Below, piece by piece: positions 48,211-59,033 of a stretch of 64,000 nt of DNA (its first letter is position 1; each line of letters starts with the position of its first letter). Where the stretch lies: NCBI GenBank assembly GCA_050084515.1, contig CM114274.1:31310001-31374000 (forward strand). The letters run 5' to 3'. The notes under the pieces are model-generated. The model was not told the origin of the DNA. It searched no databases and worked only from the letters and a program-made list of their open reading frames with translations. The stretch comes from Blasia pusilla (lineage: Eukaryota; Marchantiophyta; Marchantiopsida; Blasiales). The position numbers and the translations under genes are program-made.

Positions 48211-48725
48211 TATCACGTCCTTTAGGATAGATCGGTGAGATCTAGTAGAGCGTCTTCAAGAGTAGTGGAGGACAAGCCTAGGAGGTCGAGGATGACCTAC
48301 TAAGGCCCCGGAAAACCTGAGAGAGCAGGTTTCTCCTTCGTTTTGGCTCACTTGGAGCCATATTGAGAAACTTACTATTTTAGGTAAGTACCATTTTGAG
48401 TATATGATCAACTTTCTATTTTGGTAAGTGGCCCTTGACCTCCTACATCAAGTCAAGAGCCAAGGAGGTGACTTGGGAGAATAGGCTACCATGGAGAGAG
48501 CTTGGGAGAGGGGAGGGGTATATATCCCAACGAGAGAGAGCTTGAGAGCCCATTCTCTCTTTGTTGAACCTCTTGGCATGAGGCGGCGGAACTATGGTCC
48601 CTTGCCTTCTGAGTGTAACCCAAGCCTCTCATTAGGAGAGTGGGTTTGGTTTGACATGAGAGAGAGTGCACACCTTTGAGAGCTATGGTGTGAGATTGTG
48701 TAGAGAGAGATTGGATCTTACTTTA
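48211..48725 (+). repeat. 5' long direct repeat of copy B (LTR or LTR-plus-leader)
   Basis: Nearly identical to 57192-57709. It starts TATCACGTCCTTTAGGATAG (the 3' copy has TGTCACGTTC) and ends TTGGATCTTACTTTAT, after which the two copies diverge. A TATA-like TATATATCCC is at about 48519. I find no tRNA-complementary primer site directly after it. Confidence 0.8.
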
Positions 48726-50278
48726 TAAAGAGAGAATGATAGAATAAGAGAATGAGAGAGTGAGAGAGCTTCATGGGGGAGCTCGCTGGTCACTCGCTTT
48801 TTTTGCAGGTTGGGGACCGTGTTCTCCGTTCGACGGCTCATGGGAGTGATGATCGGAGCAAAGGTTGTTTTGATTGTTCTTTGCATTTGCCGATTTTTCG
48901 TGCGGAAGAGTGGCGCGCGAAAGCACTGCCCAATTTCTGATAGGGATTGAGTATGGGGGCAGGTTGCCCCATGCCGATGCTTTTGGGAGCACCATGTCGC
49001 TTGCTGATTTGCATTTTTACAGGTTTTACATTTTTGTTGGGAGGAATCAGCGCAGAACCGCTCCCGAATTTTGTGTAGGAGAAAGAAACATTGTTCTTTA
49101 CAACAGTTCCTGTCAATTTTTACTGGAATATCAAATTCTAAATATTTTTTGATATTAGCGTAGATGGTAAAGCTGTGCACGCTATGCAACAAACAGTGCG
49201 CAGTTTGGGTTGCGAGAAAAAAGTTATGATCAATCTTGCAAAATTTCCATTGCTAGGCAATTTTTAGGGTTAAATTGTGCAAACCCTAAACCAGCCGCCA
49301 CACCGGCGGCGGCCATCGCCGTCATAGTCACCGTCAACCGACAAAGGTCAACCATCACCGTTGATGGTCAACTGTCATCGTCAATGGTCAACCGTCACCG
49401 TCAATGGTCCACTGTCCGTTGTCCACCCTTGGTTGCCATAGCCGCCGTTACGGAGTGGAGGGTCTTTCACAACGTTTGTTGATTCTCGGACTTGCGTCGC
49501 CATCACATACTTTGTTTAGGCCGCCACCATCATCAACGTGTGATGGCATATGACCTCATGTTATAGTGTTTGAGTTTTGATTTCATGCTGCTATGTTGTG
49601 ATTGGTAGCCGCTCAACGACAATCGGGTACCGTGCCGTGATGCCCAACGCGCCGCCGATTTCCGTGCCCTGCCGCTCGTGGCCGCACCGCATCGTCTCGA
49701 TCGCGGAGCCGCTCTGGCATTGTGGAGCAGAGTGGGGGTTTATTGTTGATTAAGGAGGGTATGCCGCATCCCATCATCGAGGGCCATGCCGTTCGTAGCC
49801 GTTCCGTGCTGCCTGCAACGTCGCACTGTTCCGTTGGAACCGCACCGTCTATCGAGGAGTTTTGAGCAACGTCGGTCCGGGAGGAGTATGACTTGCTGAT
49901 TGGAGGAGTTCTCTCCACGACCAAGTTGGGGTCGAGATTTGCAGTTGTTGAGGAGCAACATTGATATGTGTTCAGGTTACCCATTTTGATCCTTTACCCT
50001 GCACGTATGAGGAATTCCGGGATTTGGGTAGTTTATTTGGGGATATTGGGTGTGTGGATGCTGAGAGCATCATTTATGTATGTGGTTTAGGGGACATAGA
50101 TTTGTGTGGAATATTCGGAGTTGAGGGTAGGTTATCGATGAAATGATAGCCTGGTTGATTTGCCCCACCACGCCGCTTATTGCCGCACGTTACATGTCTC
50201 GGGGAGGGAGAGTGTAGATCGAGTGCCACATGTTTGGGATGAGTGACTGAGGGATTACTTGCGAGGCAAGAGTGATCG
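48726..50278 (+). other. Leader of gypsy copy B (no gene)
   Basis: This 1.5 kb between the 5' repeat and gag has GA-rich simple sequence at 48726-48770. At 49325-49420 it has imperfect tandem 18-21-bp units with GTCAACCGTCACC and GTCAATGGTC. No homology to known proteins was seen. Confidence 0.5.
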
Positions 50279-51600
50279 GATGAGAAGGGCACGAGGATCA
50301 TCACGGCGTCCGGTCAGGACTTTGAGAGGCGAGGTGGTGAACCCGAGAGTAGCTCTAGAGGTTTTACGCGGAGTGGCGTGAGGTTCCGAGGGTCTTCACT
50401 TCAGGGACCACCTCGACCTTCTTTTGTGTCATCGTCAGATGAGGGGGAGGGTGTAGAGGAGTTTGTGAGCACATCGCCACACATTGTGAGTGGTCCTACC
50501 AGTTGGGCGTACGAGATGGACAACCGGGGTAGAGGACCGCATAGGTTTTCAGGTGCAATAGGTACGATTGAGTTGCACGATTTCATAGCAGAGTTTAGGA
50601 GTTGGTGCGACTCCCAGCGGGCCAGGAACTCTAGAGAGTTCAACCCGTTTACAGCATGGAACGGTATGTTCCAGCATTTAGAGGGGGCACCCATGGACGA
50701 TTACCATGAGTTTTCCCACAAATATGCCCAGGAGATTGAGGCATGGCGACTCTACTACGACCCACACTATGTGTCATGGACGGAGCCCTTCCCAGATGAG
50801 GAGGAGGAGTCAGGAGAGGCTAATTCCTCTTCCACTAGTGATGTTTTAGGAGGGTCACTCGACCGAGCAGCGATTGCACCGTCTAGTCAGTTTGTCCGAG
50901 TTCAACCCGTGTGGTTGAGTTCTTTGTTGAGTTGAGGGCGAGCTACCAGGGGATACAGACGGAAAAGTTGCGGAACATCCACAACTTCCAGAGGCGCCCG
51001 GGTGAGAGTTTACGTGAGGCTTACACTCGCTTGGGCCGGTTGATCAACGTCACTCAGGGGGTGAAAGAGGCTCAGGCTATCCAATCATGGTACGCAATGC
51101 TGGACCAGACCCTCCGGCCACGGATGCGGGAGGGGTGCTTCTTATGAACACCTCCCCTACGTTGAGAGATGTTTTTAGGACCGCTGAGAACATTGAGCGC
51201 AACATGGCGCTCGAGAGCGTAGCCACCATGGGTTCTGGGCGAGAGCTGTCGTGATTGGCTGCACCACCTGTGCAGCAACGTGGACTCCGAGATAGGTCAA
51301 CTGTGGCACCACGAGCTCACGGAGGATACCGGGAGCCCGTGGCACAGAGACCTGCACCTTCATATGTGGCTCAACAGAAGCCGCCTACTATTACTTGTTG
51401 GTCATGTGGTGGAGCCCATCATCAGCGCCATTGCACTCGTCAGGGTCATGGACGTGTGTCTCAGCATGGAGGAGGAGATGGTGGTGCACCAGGAGGTTAT
51501 GAGTGTGACTATTTTCAGAGATATGGTCATACACGTGCTAGGTGTTTCAGTTTACATCCTGAGTTACGTCCACACCGAGGGCAAGAGAGGGCACCAGAGC
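50279..51600 (+). pseudogene. Gag of copy B (capsid and zinc knuckles), frameshifted
   Basis: The frame is open from 50279 through VSSSDEGEGVEE, FNPFTAWNGMFQHLEGAPMD and EIEAWRLYYDPHYV to a 1-nt loss near 50905, continuing in the next frame (VVEFFVELRASYQG, NFQRRPGESLREAY) to a stop at 51145. A third frame then runs through NTSPTLRDVFRTAENIERNM to the zinc knuckles. The first knuckle is CWSCGGAHHQRHC (about 51397-51435). The second is CDYFQRYGHTRARC, lacking its second Cys. No clear initiator Met is in frame at the start. Confidence 0.8.
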
Positions 51601-51779
51601 GAGTAGCCGGTCTGGGTGGGCCTAGAGATCGTGCACCAGGTGGTCCCGTTGGGAGACAAGGAGCTGGAGTTTCCCGACAAGGTGGTGGAGGTGCTCGTGG
51701 AGGAGGTAGAGAACGAGATGCCGCACGTGAGGCTGGGATGGCTGCTCAGATACAACAGCTATAGGAGCAGATTGCCCCT

Positions 51780-52440
51780 ATGGCATTGAGGTTACCCAAT
51801 ACCGGATCCGTGGCATCGACATCATATGGAGCAGCCAGAGATCTGGAGGATTCTGGTTGGATGTGCGGGGTTGCCCAGATGGAGGCGGCCGCCGCCGAGT
51901 TGGTGAGTCCTGGAGGTAGAGCTTTTAGTCCGCAGCGTGTCTTGTTGGATTTAGGAGCGCAACCCTTGATGTTGGGGAAAGCGTCATTCAGAGGATTAGG
52001 CTTGACGAGAGCCGATGTGGAGCGTTGTCCATTCCAGATACAGACATCCTTGGTTGGAGCGAGTACCACACTGTATATCACCCGACAAGAGGTCGTGGTG
52101 AGGATTCGCCCGGGACATCCTACAGATGAGTCCGTGGTGCGCGCCAAGGCGATAGTGACTGATGCAGAGTCCTACGACATCTTGGTTGGTGGAGCAGTGT
52201 TATACCCGATGGGATTTTCCTTGGATTACTGGGAGGAGTCAGCGTCCTATAGACGAGAATGGCAGTCAGATGATGGGCGCCTTAGCTCATTACCCGTTCG
52301 ATTCATAGGTGCACTGATTGAGCAACAGCCAGGAGAGATGGCGACCTTAGCAGCATTTAGCAGTGCCATCACTTGGCCTAGTGATTTGATTGAGGGACAT
52401 GTCCATGCAGAGGATACTCCCGTTCTTGACATTTTTATGG
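51780..52440 (+). pseudogene. Aspartic protease region of copy B
   Basis: The retroviral-type protease is marked by RVLLDLGAQPLMLG, with Asp codon 51948-51950. The usual D-S/T-G triad is D-L-G here, while copy C has D-S-G, so this copy's protease is probably inactive. The region is continuous in frame with the methyltransferase downstream and about 560 bp shorter upstream than in copy A. Confidence 0.7.
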
Positions 52441-52599
52441 AGAGGAGTGTTATGGTAGCTGCATCATTCCGTGGAGGAGAGGTGCCGCTGTGGGGCTCGA
52501 CTGAGAAGCTTCGAAGATTGGCAGATGAGAACATGCAAACCGCGTGGAGCGAGGCATTTGCACTGGAGCGGGATGGGTCTGAGGAACCCGAGGTAGCAG

Positions 52600-53640
52600 G
52601 GAGTGCTACGATGACACCCTTGGATACCACACCCATTGTGTGGTGTATCTCGGAGGAGGGTATTCGAGTGTTAGATCTCTTTGGAGGGATTAGCACCGGG
52701 TTAGCTGCTGTTTTGCAGGCAGGAGTGCGAGTACAACAGTACTTGTATGTGGAGAGTGATGATGTTGCAAGGCGCGTCAGACTACGATATGTGGCGCAGT
52801 TATGCCTATGTTTTCTCGACTTATTTTCTGCGTCCGTAGTATAGGGGTACCAGAGTTCCCTACCAAGGGATATTTCATTGTTGGGGGCATAGGACTTAGA
52901 GCGGGTAGGGACCATTGATTTGGTCATTGTCGGTTGGCCATGTTAGGGCCAATCGAGTGCTGGACGAGGTAGCGGGTTGGCTGACACTCGGTCCAGATTG
53001 TTTTGGGAGATGTTGAGGGTCTTACGGCACTTGCAAGAGCACCAATCTCGTTCTCCAGCCTACATTCTTGAGAATGTGCCGATCTTAGGAGACTCTAGGT
53101 CACAGGTGGTGATGAGTGCTCATCAGGTGCATGCCTGGATCGGCCCAGCAGTGTTCTTGGATGCGGCGAGTGTAGGTTCTAGAGCCCATCGCCCGCGTCT
53201 ATGGTGGACCAACTTGGTGCCCCATGCGGTGTTACGGAGGGCGTATGCGAGAGTGGAGCGCCCCTCCCATTTGTTAGTGGATTCCATTCTGGATCCAAGT
53301 CGTCGATCACAAGCAGTGAGGCACGATGAATGACCACCGTTGACTGTGGTCAACAGGATAGGCAGGCCGCGGGCAGCTTTGCCCACGTTTGTGAGTTTTT
53401 CCGCTTCGTATGCATACAAGGAGGCCGGTCCTGGCTTGGTTTGGGATGACCAGGTTCAGCGGTTGGTGGAACCCAACGTCGACGAGAGAGAGCGAGTGAT
53501 GGGATTTCCCATAGGAGTGACGGCATATCTTGGGTCAGTGTCAGAGGCATCACGACGCCATATCTTGGGTCAGGCGATGGACCTGAACTGCTTGACATGG
53601 ATCCTCAGCTTGGGAGTCGCTAAGCAGCGTCGTATGAGAT
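52600..53640 (+). pseudogene. C5 cytosine DNA methyltransferase domain of copy B, stop-interrupted
   Basis: All landmark motifs are in order. I: VLDLFGGISTGLAAVLQAG (Asp at 52674-52676, SAM binding). IV: GWPC followed by TAG at 52944-52946, then GQSSAGRGSG; the catalytic Cys is present and the next Gln is the stop. VI: ENVP at about 53070. VIII: GSRAHRPRLWW at about 53169-53201. IX: ERERVMGFP at about 53484-53510. X-like: GQAMDLNCLTWIL at about 53570-53608. Other stops are at 52842, 52890 and 53331. The domain is about 330 residues and sits in the Pol frame between protease and RT. It would have methylated cytosines, plausibly on the element's own DNA. Subfamily (Dnmt1, Dnmt3/DRM or other) is not decided. 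Confidence 0.87.
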
Positions 53641-53954
53641 CGCGACAGATCAGAGCGGTTTCCTTGGTGAGCCCCATGCCTACCAAGATGGTGGAGGGAG
53701 TGGGTGGGGGCGAGAACCTAGGAGATCGACACGCCAGGGGAGATCGGGAGAGACACCCTTGGACTTCTTGGGATGTTTTGCAGGTACGCTAGGAGATGAT
53801 AGCCACAACATTGAGTGTGGTTCCGAGCACTGCATGTGGAGGAGATCAGAGTTTGGAGTTGGCTACAGAAGAGCAGCCAAGCGTTGTTGTTCGAGACGGG
53901 GTTGCACCATAGCAACCACCAATACCCGCGCCAGAGAGTCCTACCGTAGTCACG

Positions 53955-55784
53955 ATGGAGACTTGGGAGCCAGATATGGGCCCTAAGTTGACAGGAGGAG
54001 AGCGGCGCCGGATACATCAGTTCCTCACGAGTTATAGGAGCTGCTTTGCATTTAGCATGGAGGATTTGGGTATGCTGAAGGGACCGGGGATCCGCATTGA
54101 CTTGTCGAGTGATACGCCGATCTTCCGACGACTCTACAGGTATAGTGATATTGAGAGGGCTCTGATTCAGAGTAGGAGCCATGACTTAGTCAGAGCAGGA
54201 CTACTGGAGATGTCCCATGGGGACTATGCATTTGCCACTGTCATGCCCACCAAGAAGGATGTGCATGGCAATTGGACGGATAGGCGGATGTGTGGGGATT
54301 ACCGACCTATCAATCGACAGACGAAGTCCAATAGGTATGCCATGCCCACCCATAAGGAGATCTTTGATGCGATTGGTCACGCAAAGGTCTTCAGTTCATT
54401 GGATTTGCGAGCCAGATACCATCAATTGCCTATCACATTGGAGGACAGGCAGAAGACAAAATTTTGGGGCATCGATCCTCACGGGAAGGATTGTTTGTAC
54501 TAGTGGCGGTTCTTAGCATTTGGGTTAAAGAACGCCCCGGCTGAGTTTCAAAGGGTCATGGATAGGATCTTGGCTGGTCTGGATTTTGCTAGGTGTTATA
54601 TTGATGACATCATAGTCTTAAGCGCCATGGTTGAGGAGCATGAGCGACATCTAGTGGAGGTGTTTCGACGATTGCAATTACATGGGTTGAAGCTACATCC
54701 AGGCAAGTGCAAGTTCTTCTATGACCAGATTGAGTACTTGGGTCATACGATATATCCAGGGGGCCTTGGTGTTCAGCTTACAAAGGTAGAGGCTATCTCA
54801 CGCATTCCATGCCCTACAGATGTGAGTCGTGTTCGTGCATTCATGGGATTGGCGAACTTCTATCGGCGGTACGTCAAGGGATTCAGTTCGATTGCGAAGC
54901 CCCTGACCTTGCTGACAAAGGTGGATCATGAGAGGCATTGGGGGGATGAGCAAGAGCGAGCATTTCAGTTGCTCAAGGATAACTTGAAGTCTGCGCCCAT
55001 CTTGAGGAGACTGATCCGGGGGCATCCTTTCCAATTGCACACAAATTGGAGCATGTTGGGGCTTGGAGCAGTGCTCACCCAACATGATGATGAGGATAGA
55101 GAGTTCGTGGTGGCTTATGCTAGCCGCTCAAACAACGCTGCAGAGGCGAAGTACAGCTCGTATGAGGGTGAGTGCTTGGCTGCGGTGTGGGCTCTCGCGC
55201 ATTTCAGGTGTTACTTATTCGGCAACCCCTTTACCATTATCGCTGATCATCAACCACTGAAGTGGTTGATGAAGTCCGACAAGCTTACAGGGAAGCTTGC
55301 GAGATGGGCTCTGTTGTTGCAGGAATATGATTTTCAGGTGGTACATAGATCTGGGACGCTCAACCAGGATGCAGATGGGTTGAGTCGTAACCCATGTCTG
55401 AGTCAGCGAGATGCGACTGGAGCTCGATGGCATGGAGAGAGTGATGAGGAGTCAGTGCCAGGATGGCACGCGTCAGCCTATTTAGGCACGTTGGCTATGG
55501 AGAGCCAGAGTGTGGAGACTTCGATGGCGAGGTCCAGTGGAGAGTCCTTGGATCCCGAGGCCAGTGAGGAGATGACAGGTGGCCGAGATATTCATGATGA
55601 TGGAGTAGTCTTGGAGTACCTTTGTACTGGCAGCGTTGTGAGCATGGTGGGTGCTAGAGAGCGAGATCGGATCCTACAGCGGGCCAGACGGTTCCGTAGG
55701 GAGGGGACACATGTTTTGAGGGTTTGGGAGGATGGCAGAGTACGCGTAGTGCCACATCCTTCGCTGAGAGCACGACTAGTGTAG
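53955..55784 (+). pseudogene. Reverse transcriptase, RNase H and linker of copy B
   Basis: RT has RRMCGDYRPINRQ, VFSSLDLRARYHQLPI, then a TAG at 54501-54503 in DCLY-WRF, FGLKNAPAEFQRVMDRI and catalytic YIDD at 54597-54608. Connection and RNase H follow (FMGLANFYRRYVKGFSSIAK, YSSYEGECLAAVW, IADHQPLKWLM, NQDADGLSR). The first RNase H carboxylate is Asn (HTNWSMLGLGAVL), as in copy A. An acidic linker (EESVPGW, EASEEMTGGRD) runs to a TAG at 55782. RT copies element RNA to DNA; here it is inactive because of the stops. Confidence 0.92.
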
Positions 55785-56720
55785 CATGCCCACAAGGAGT
55801 TGGGTCACTTTGGGGTGAAGCGGACGTACAGCTTGCTCCAGATTCAGTATTGGTGGCGAGGCATGCAGACTAAGGTTCAACAGTTTGTTGCCAAGTGCAT
55901 GGTGTGTGATCGGGTCTGAGCATCGTTCAATGCTCCGACTCCACAGTTGCATCAATTAGTTTATGCCTTCCTTGACAGAGTGCTGAGTTATTATGGCGCA
56001 CCGGCTGAGGTGTTGACAGACCATGGTACCGAGTTTCGCGGTGAGTTCCAAGCCTTGTGCGATCAGGCGCTCATCGACCTTCGTACGACTTCGCGAGATC
56101 ATCCCGAGGCGGATGGGTTAGCGGAGAGAGTTGCGCAGACGGTGAAGAGGGGTTTACGCAAGTATGGCTTGCAAAGAGGTCACCTAGGAGATTGGGACCT
56201 CCAGTTGCCCTGGTTGGCGATGGGATACAGATTCAGCAAGTAGGCATCCTTAGCGTCTTTTTCACCGTACTTGCTACTTTATGGCCGAGAGCCAGATTTT
56301 CCTGCAGCCATTTGTCGAGATGCTAGTGAGGTGCTGGACCTTGATGACCCAGATGTATGGATGCGAGCATGTTCTTAGAGGGCTGAGTTGTTTCAGAGAG
56401 TGATGCCCATGGCGTTCGAGAACTTGGCGATTGCGCAGTATCGGGATACGTTGAAGTATGCAACTATTCGGGGTGGTGGTTATTGACCAACTATCTGGAG
56501 GTTTCATCAAGGAGATTATGTCTACTTGCAGCAGACGGTACTGACAACGTAGTGACTACAGGGCGCACTATCTTGAGAGTGCGTTACGTTTTGCCATCCG
56601 GTGTTCTCTTGCTGGAGGGACGCGATGGTATGGTATGGAAGGACCATGTGCGTAATTGTGCATCATGTCACCTTCCTAACATTGATGGTACAGTGGATCC
56701 GAGCTTAGCAGTAGTTCCTG
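55785..56720 (+). pseudogene. Integrase of copy B with internal deletion
   Basis: The HHCC zinc domain is intact (HKELGHFGVKRTYSLLQ, CMVC). About 153 bp relative to copy A are missing just after APTPQLH (near 55953), an in-frame loss that removes the first catalytic Asp. The second Asp (VLTDHGTEFRGEF) and the Glu region (HPEADGLAERVAQTVKRG) remain. Stops occur at 55917 (TGA), 56241 (TAG), 56376 (TAG) and 56484 (TGA). After a small indel near 56550 the C-terminal module RTILRVRYVLPSG, LLEGRDGMVWKDHVRNC continues in another frame. Confidence 0.87.
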
Positions 56721-56725
56721 CAGGC

Positions 56726-56876
56726 TTGCGTTGTATGTTGTGTTGTGTGGTTCTGCCCGTGGTGCGGCCACGATGCTAGTCTGTGATGGTTGTTTGAGAG
56801 GTTGGCAGATGGCATGTCTCCCGCCACCTCTCACTAGGATTCCTCAAGGACGATGGATGTGTCCCAGATGTACATA
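56726..56876 (+). pseudogene. PHD zinc finger at polyprotein C terminus, copy B
   Basis: Cys4-His-Cys3 residues can be followed: RCMLC, then MLVCDGCLRGWQMAC (His replaced by Gln relative to copy A), PPPLTRIPQGRWMCPRC, and a TAA stop one codon later. A 5-bp duplication (TGTTG) near 56735 breaks the frame between the first Cys pair and the rest. The PPPL..P.GRWMCPRC ending is very typical of histone-binding PHD fingers. Confidence 0.82.
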
Positions 56877-57065
56877 AAGAAGATATTAGGTAGGTTTTGA
56901 TCCCCACTTTTTCTCTGACATGGATGACAGGAAGGCGACTAACGACGCGGCCACATGAGCACCCGGCCTTCTTGCTCTTAGCGTCCGAGTGATGTATGTC
57001 ATGGTAGGTAGGGATAGATGACTATCTAGAGTTAGAGGGACCTAACTACCAACTAGGGGAGCGAT

Positions 57066-57831
57066 TGGAGATATTTTGGTACTTCTTGTCTCGTTGTTTG
57101 GATGCCATGAGTTAGCATGGGATCGTGCATGTTTGTGTGTGTGTTCGGTGACAGCGATGTATGTTGTGTAGCGATGTATATGCGCACGGCAACTGTCACG
57201 TTCTTTAGGATAGATCGGTGAGATCTAGTAGAGCGTCTTCAAGAGTAGTGGAGGACAAGCCTAGGAGGTCGAGGATGACCTACTAAGGCCCCGGAAAACC
57301 TGAGAGAGCAGGTTTCTCCTTCGTTTTGGCTCACTTGGAGCCATATTTAGAAACTTACTATTTTAGGTAAGTACCATTTTTAGTATATGATCAACTTTCT
57401 ATTTTAGTAAGTGGCCCTTGACCTCCTACATCAAGTCAAGAGCCAAGGAGGTGACTTGGGAGAATAGGTTACCATGGAGAGAGCTTGGGAGAGGGGAGGG
57501 GTATATATCCCAACGAGAGAGAGCTTGAGAGCTCATTCTCTCTTTGTTGAACCTCTTGGCATGAGGCGGCGGAACTATGGTCCCTTGCCTTCTGAGTGTA
57601 ACCCAAGCCTCTCATTAGGAGAGTGGGTTTGGTTTGACATGAGAGAGAGTGCACACCTTTGAGAGCTATGGTGTGAGATTGTGTAGAGAGAGATTGGATC
57701 TTACTTTATTGGAGATAATTTTGTACTTGTCTCGTTTTTGGCTGCCATAAGTTAGCATGGGATCGTGCGTGTTTGTGTGTGTGTTCGGTGACAGCGATGT
57801 ATGTTGTGTAGCGATGTGTATGCGCACCACA
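57066..57831 (+). repeat. 3' terminal block of copy B: 126-bp TG...CA unit, 518-bp repeat, 122-bp TG...CA unit
   Basis: The short unit at 57066-57191 follows a purine-rich tract (AACTAGGGGAGCGAT) and starts TGGAGATATT, ending CGCACGGCA. The long repeat 57192-57709 matches 48211-48725. A second short unit occupies 57710-57831, ending GCGCACCACA. Copy A has the same three-part block. Taken alone the block resembles a TRIM (terminal-repeat retrotransposon in miniature). Confidence 0.8.
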
Positions 57832-59033
57832 ACTAGGTAGAGCATCCTCTTCACACCCATTCATTGCTTGGGAGGAAAATCTCCATGCCCCTCAACTAAG
57901 AAGGGCGAGTCGAACGGGGACTCAGAGAATTCGAGAGGGGAGGTGGGGATGCATATGGAATTCTAGAAACGTGGGAGACTATAAATTTCTATGTACAAAC
58001 AATATCTAATTAGTATGGACGATGACACAATCCATTGCTTTTGCAAAATCCCTTACTGATTTTAAAAAAAATCATTTGACCTTAAATTTAATAATTACAA
58101 ATCCAGTTTCAATTTTGAATTCATGTAAAAATAGTACATGAATGTCGGATAATTCAAAATTAAAACTATCAATCATGCATGACGGGGCAATTCAAAATTA
58201 TGCAAGCTGTTATTCTTAGTCACCTAAGTTTATCCGAAAAGCCATTGGGGTTTTTCTACGTGCTTTGCAGGTGCTCGAGTCACATGCGACTAAATATGGT
58301 CAGTTCGCAAGTCTAAGGAACTGAAAACGTGAAATACTTTGCGTGTACCTTGCGAGAGTCACAACATGTCTCTCATATTCACAATATGCGGTGAATAACA
58401 GTTGCAATTGTTAAGTCTCGTGAATGACTTACGGCTTCGCTCACTAGCAAATTCGGTGCATTTGCTCCAATTCTAGTTTTGGTTGTTCCGGAAGACATTA
58501 CTTCGATTTATGAAGTGATTTTTTTCGATCTCGTTGTTGGGAGGACCTTATGATAGTTTTACTCCAACATCGTTGATCATGCCAGTAACTGAGAGAAGCC
58601 CAAACTCTTGTCAAAATCTGGTGAGAAGTGGTAACAAATTCCTCATGAATCGAGGGGTATGATTTCCGATAGAAGCTTTCATAAGTCTCTATACATTAAT
58701 GGTTGTAGGAACTGCAACTACTGATCAATATCGTACGCTGCCAACTGTGGCGGTCTCGTAAGTCAACATAATTCACAGCGATCCCATGAAAGGGGACTGC
58801 AGCGAGTATCGGAATCTAATCTTCTACGCCTCGCGATTTGAAGTGTACATTTCAGAGAGTCTGACTTTCCATGGACTGTGATTTTAACCCAAAAGGCTTC
58901 TGGTCCTCAATCGCAAGACTGAGCTCCACTGCGTTGACTTTTAGACTCCACAGAGACCGCCTTGAGGTTTGCAACGAACAAAAGATTCAGAAATCGAAGG
59001 GTTGAAGTCTAAAATGTGAGCATGAGCCATCTA
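57832..59033. other. Intergenic DNA between copy B and the BAHD gene
   Basis: No gene is recognised. It contains the 3' flank of the BAHD gene (minus strand) with no identifiable polyadenylation signal that I would commit to. Confidence 0.4.

Larger units (their letters stand above)
48211..57831 (+). mobile_element. Ty3/gypsy retrotransposon copy B with DNA methyltransferase and PHD finger
   Basis: A nearly complete element: a 5' long repeat (48211-48725), a 1.5-kb leader, gag from about 50279, then protease, C5-methyltransferase, RT, RNase H, integrase and PHD finger (ending about 56876), a 3' untranslated region, a purine tract and the 3' repeats (57066-57831). The two ~515-bp repeats differ at only about five positions by eye, so the insertion is fairly young. 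From 51252 to about 56547 a single reading frame is kept, interrupted by 14 TAG/TGA codons and no frameshift. It cannot encode active proteins. Confidence 0.9.
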
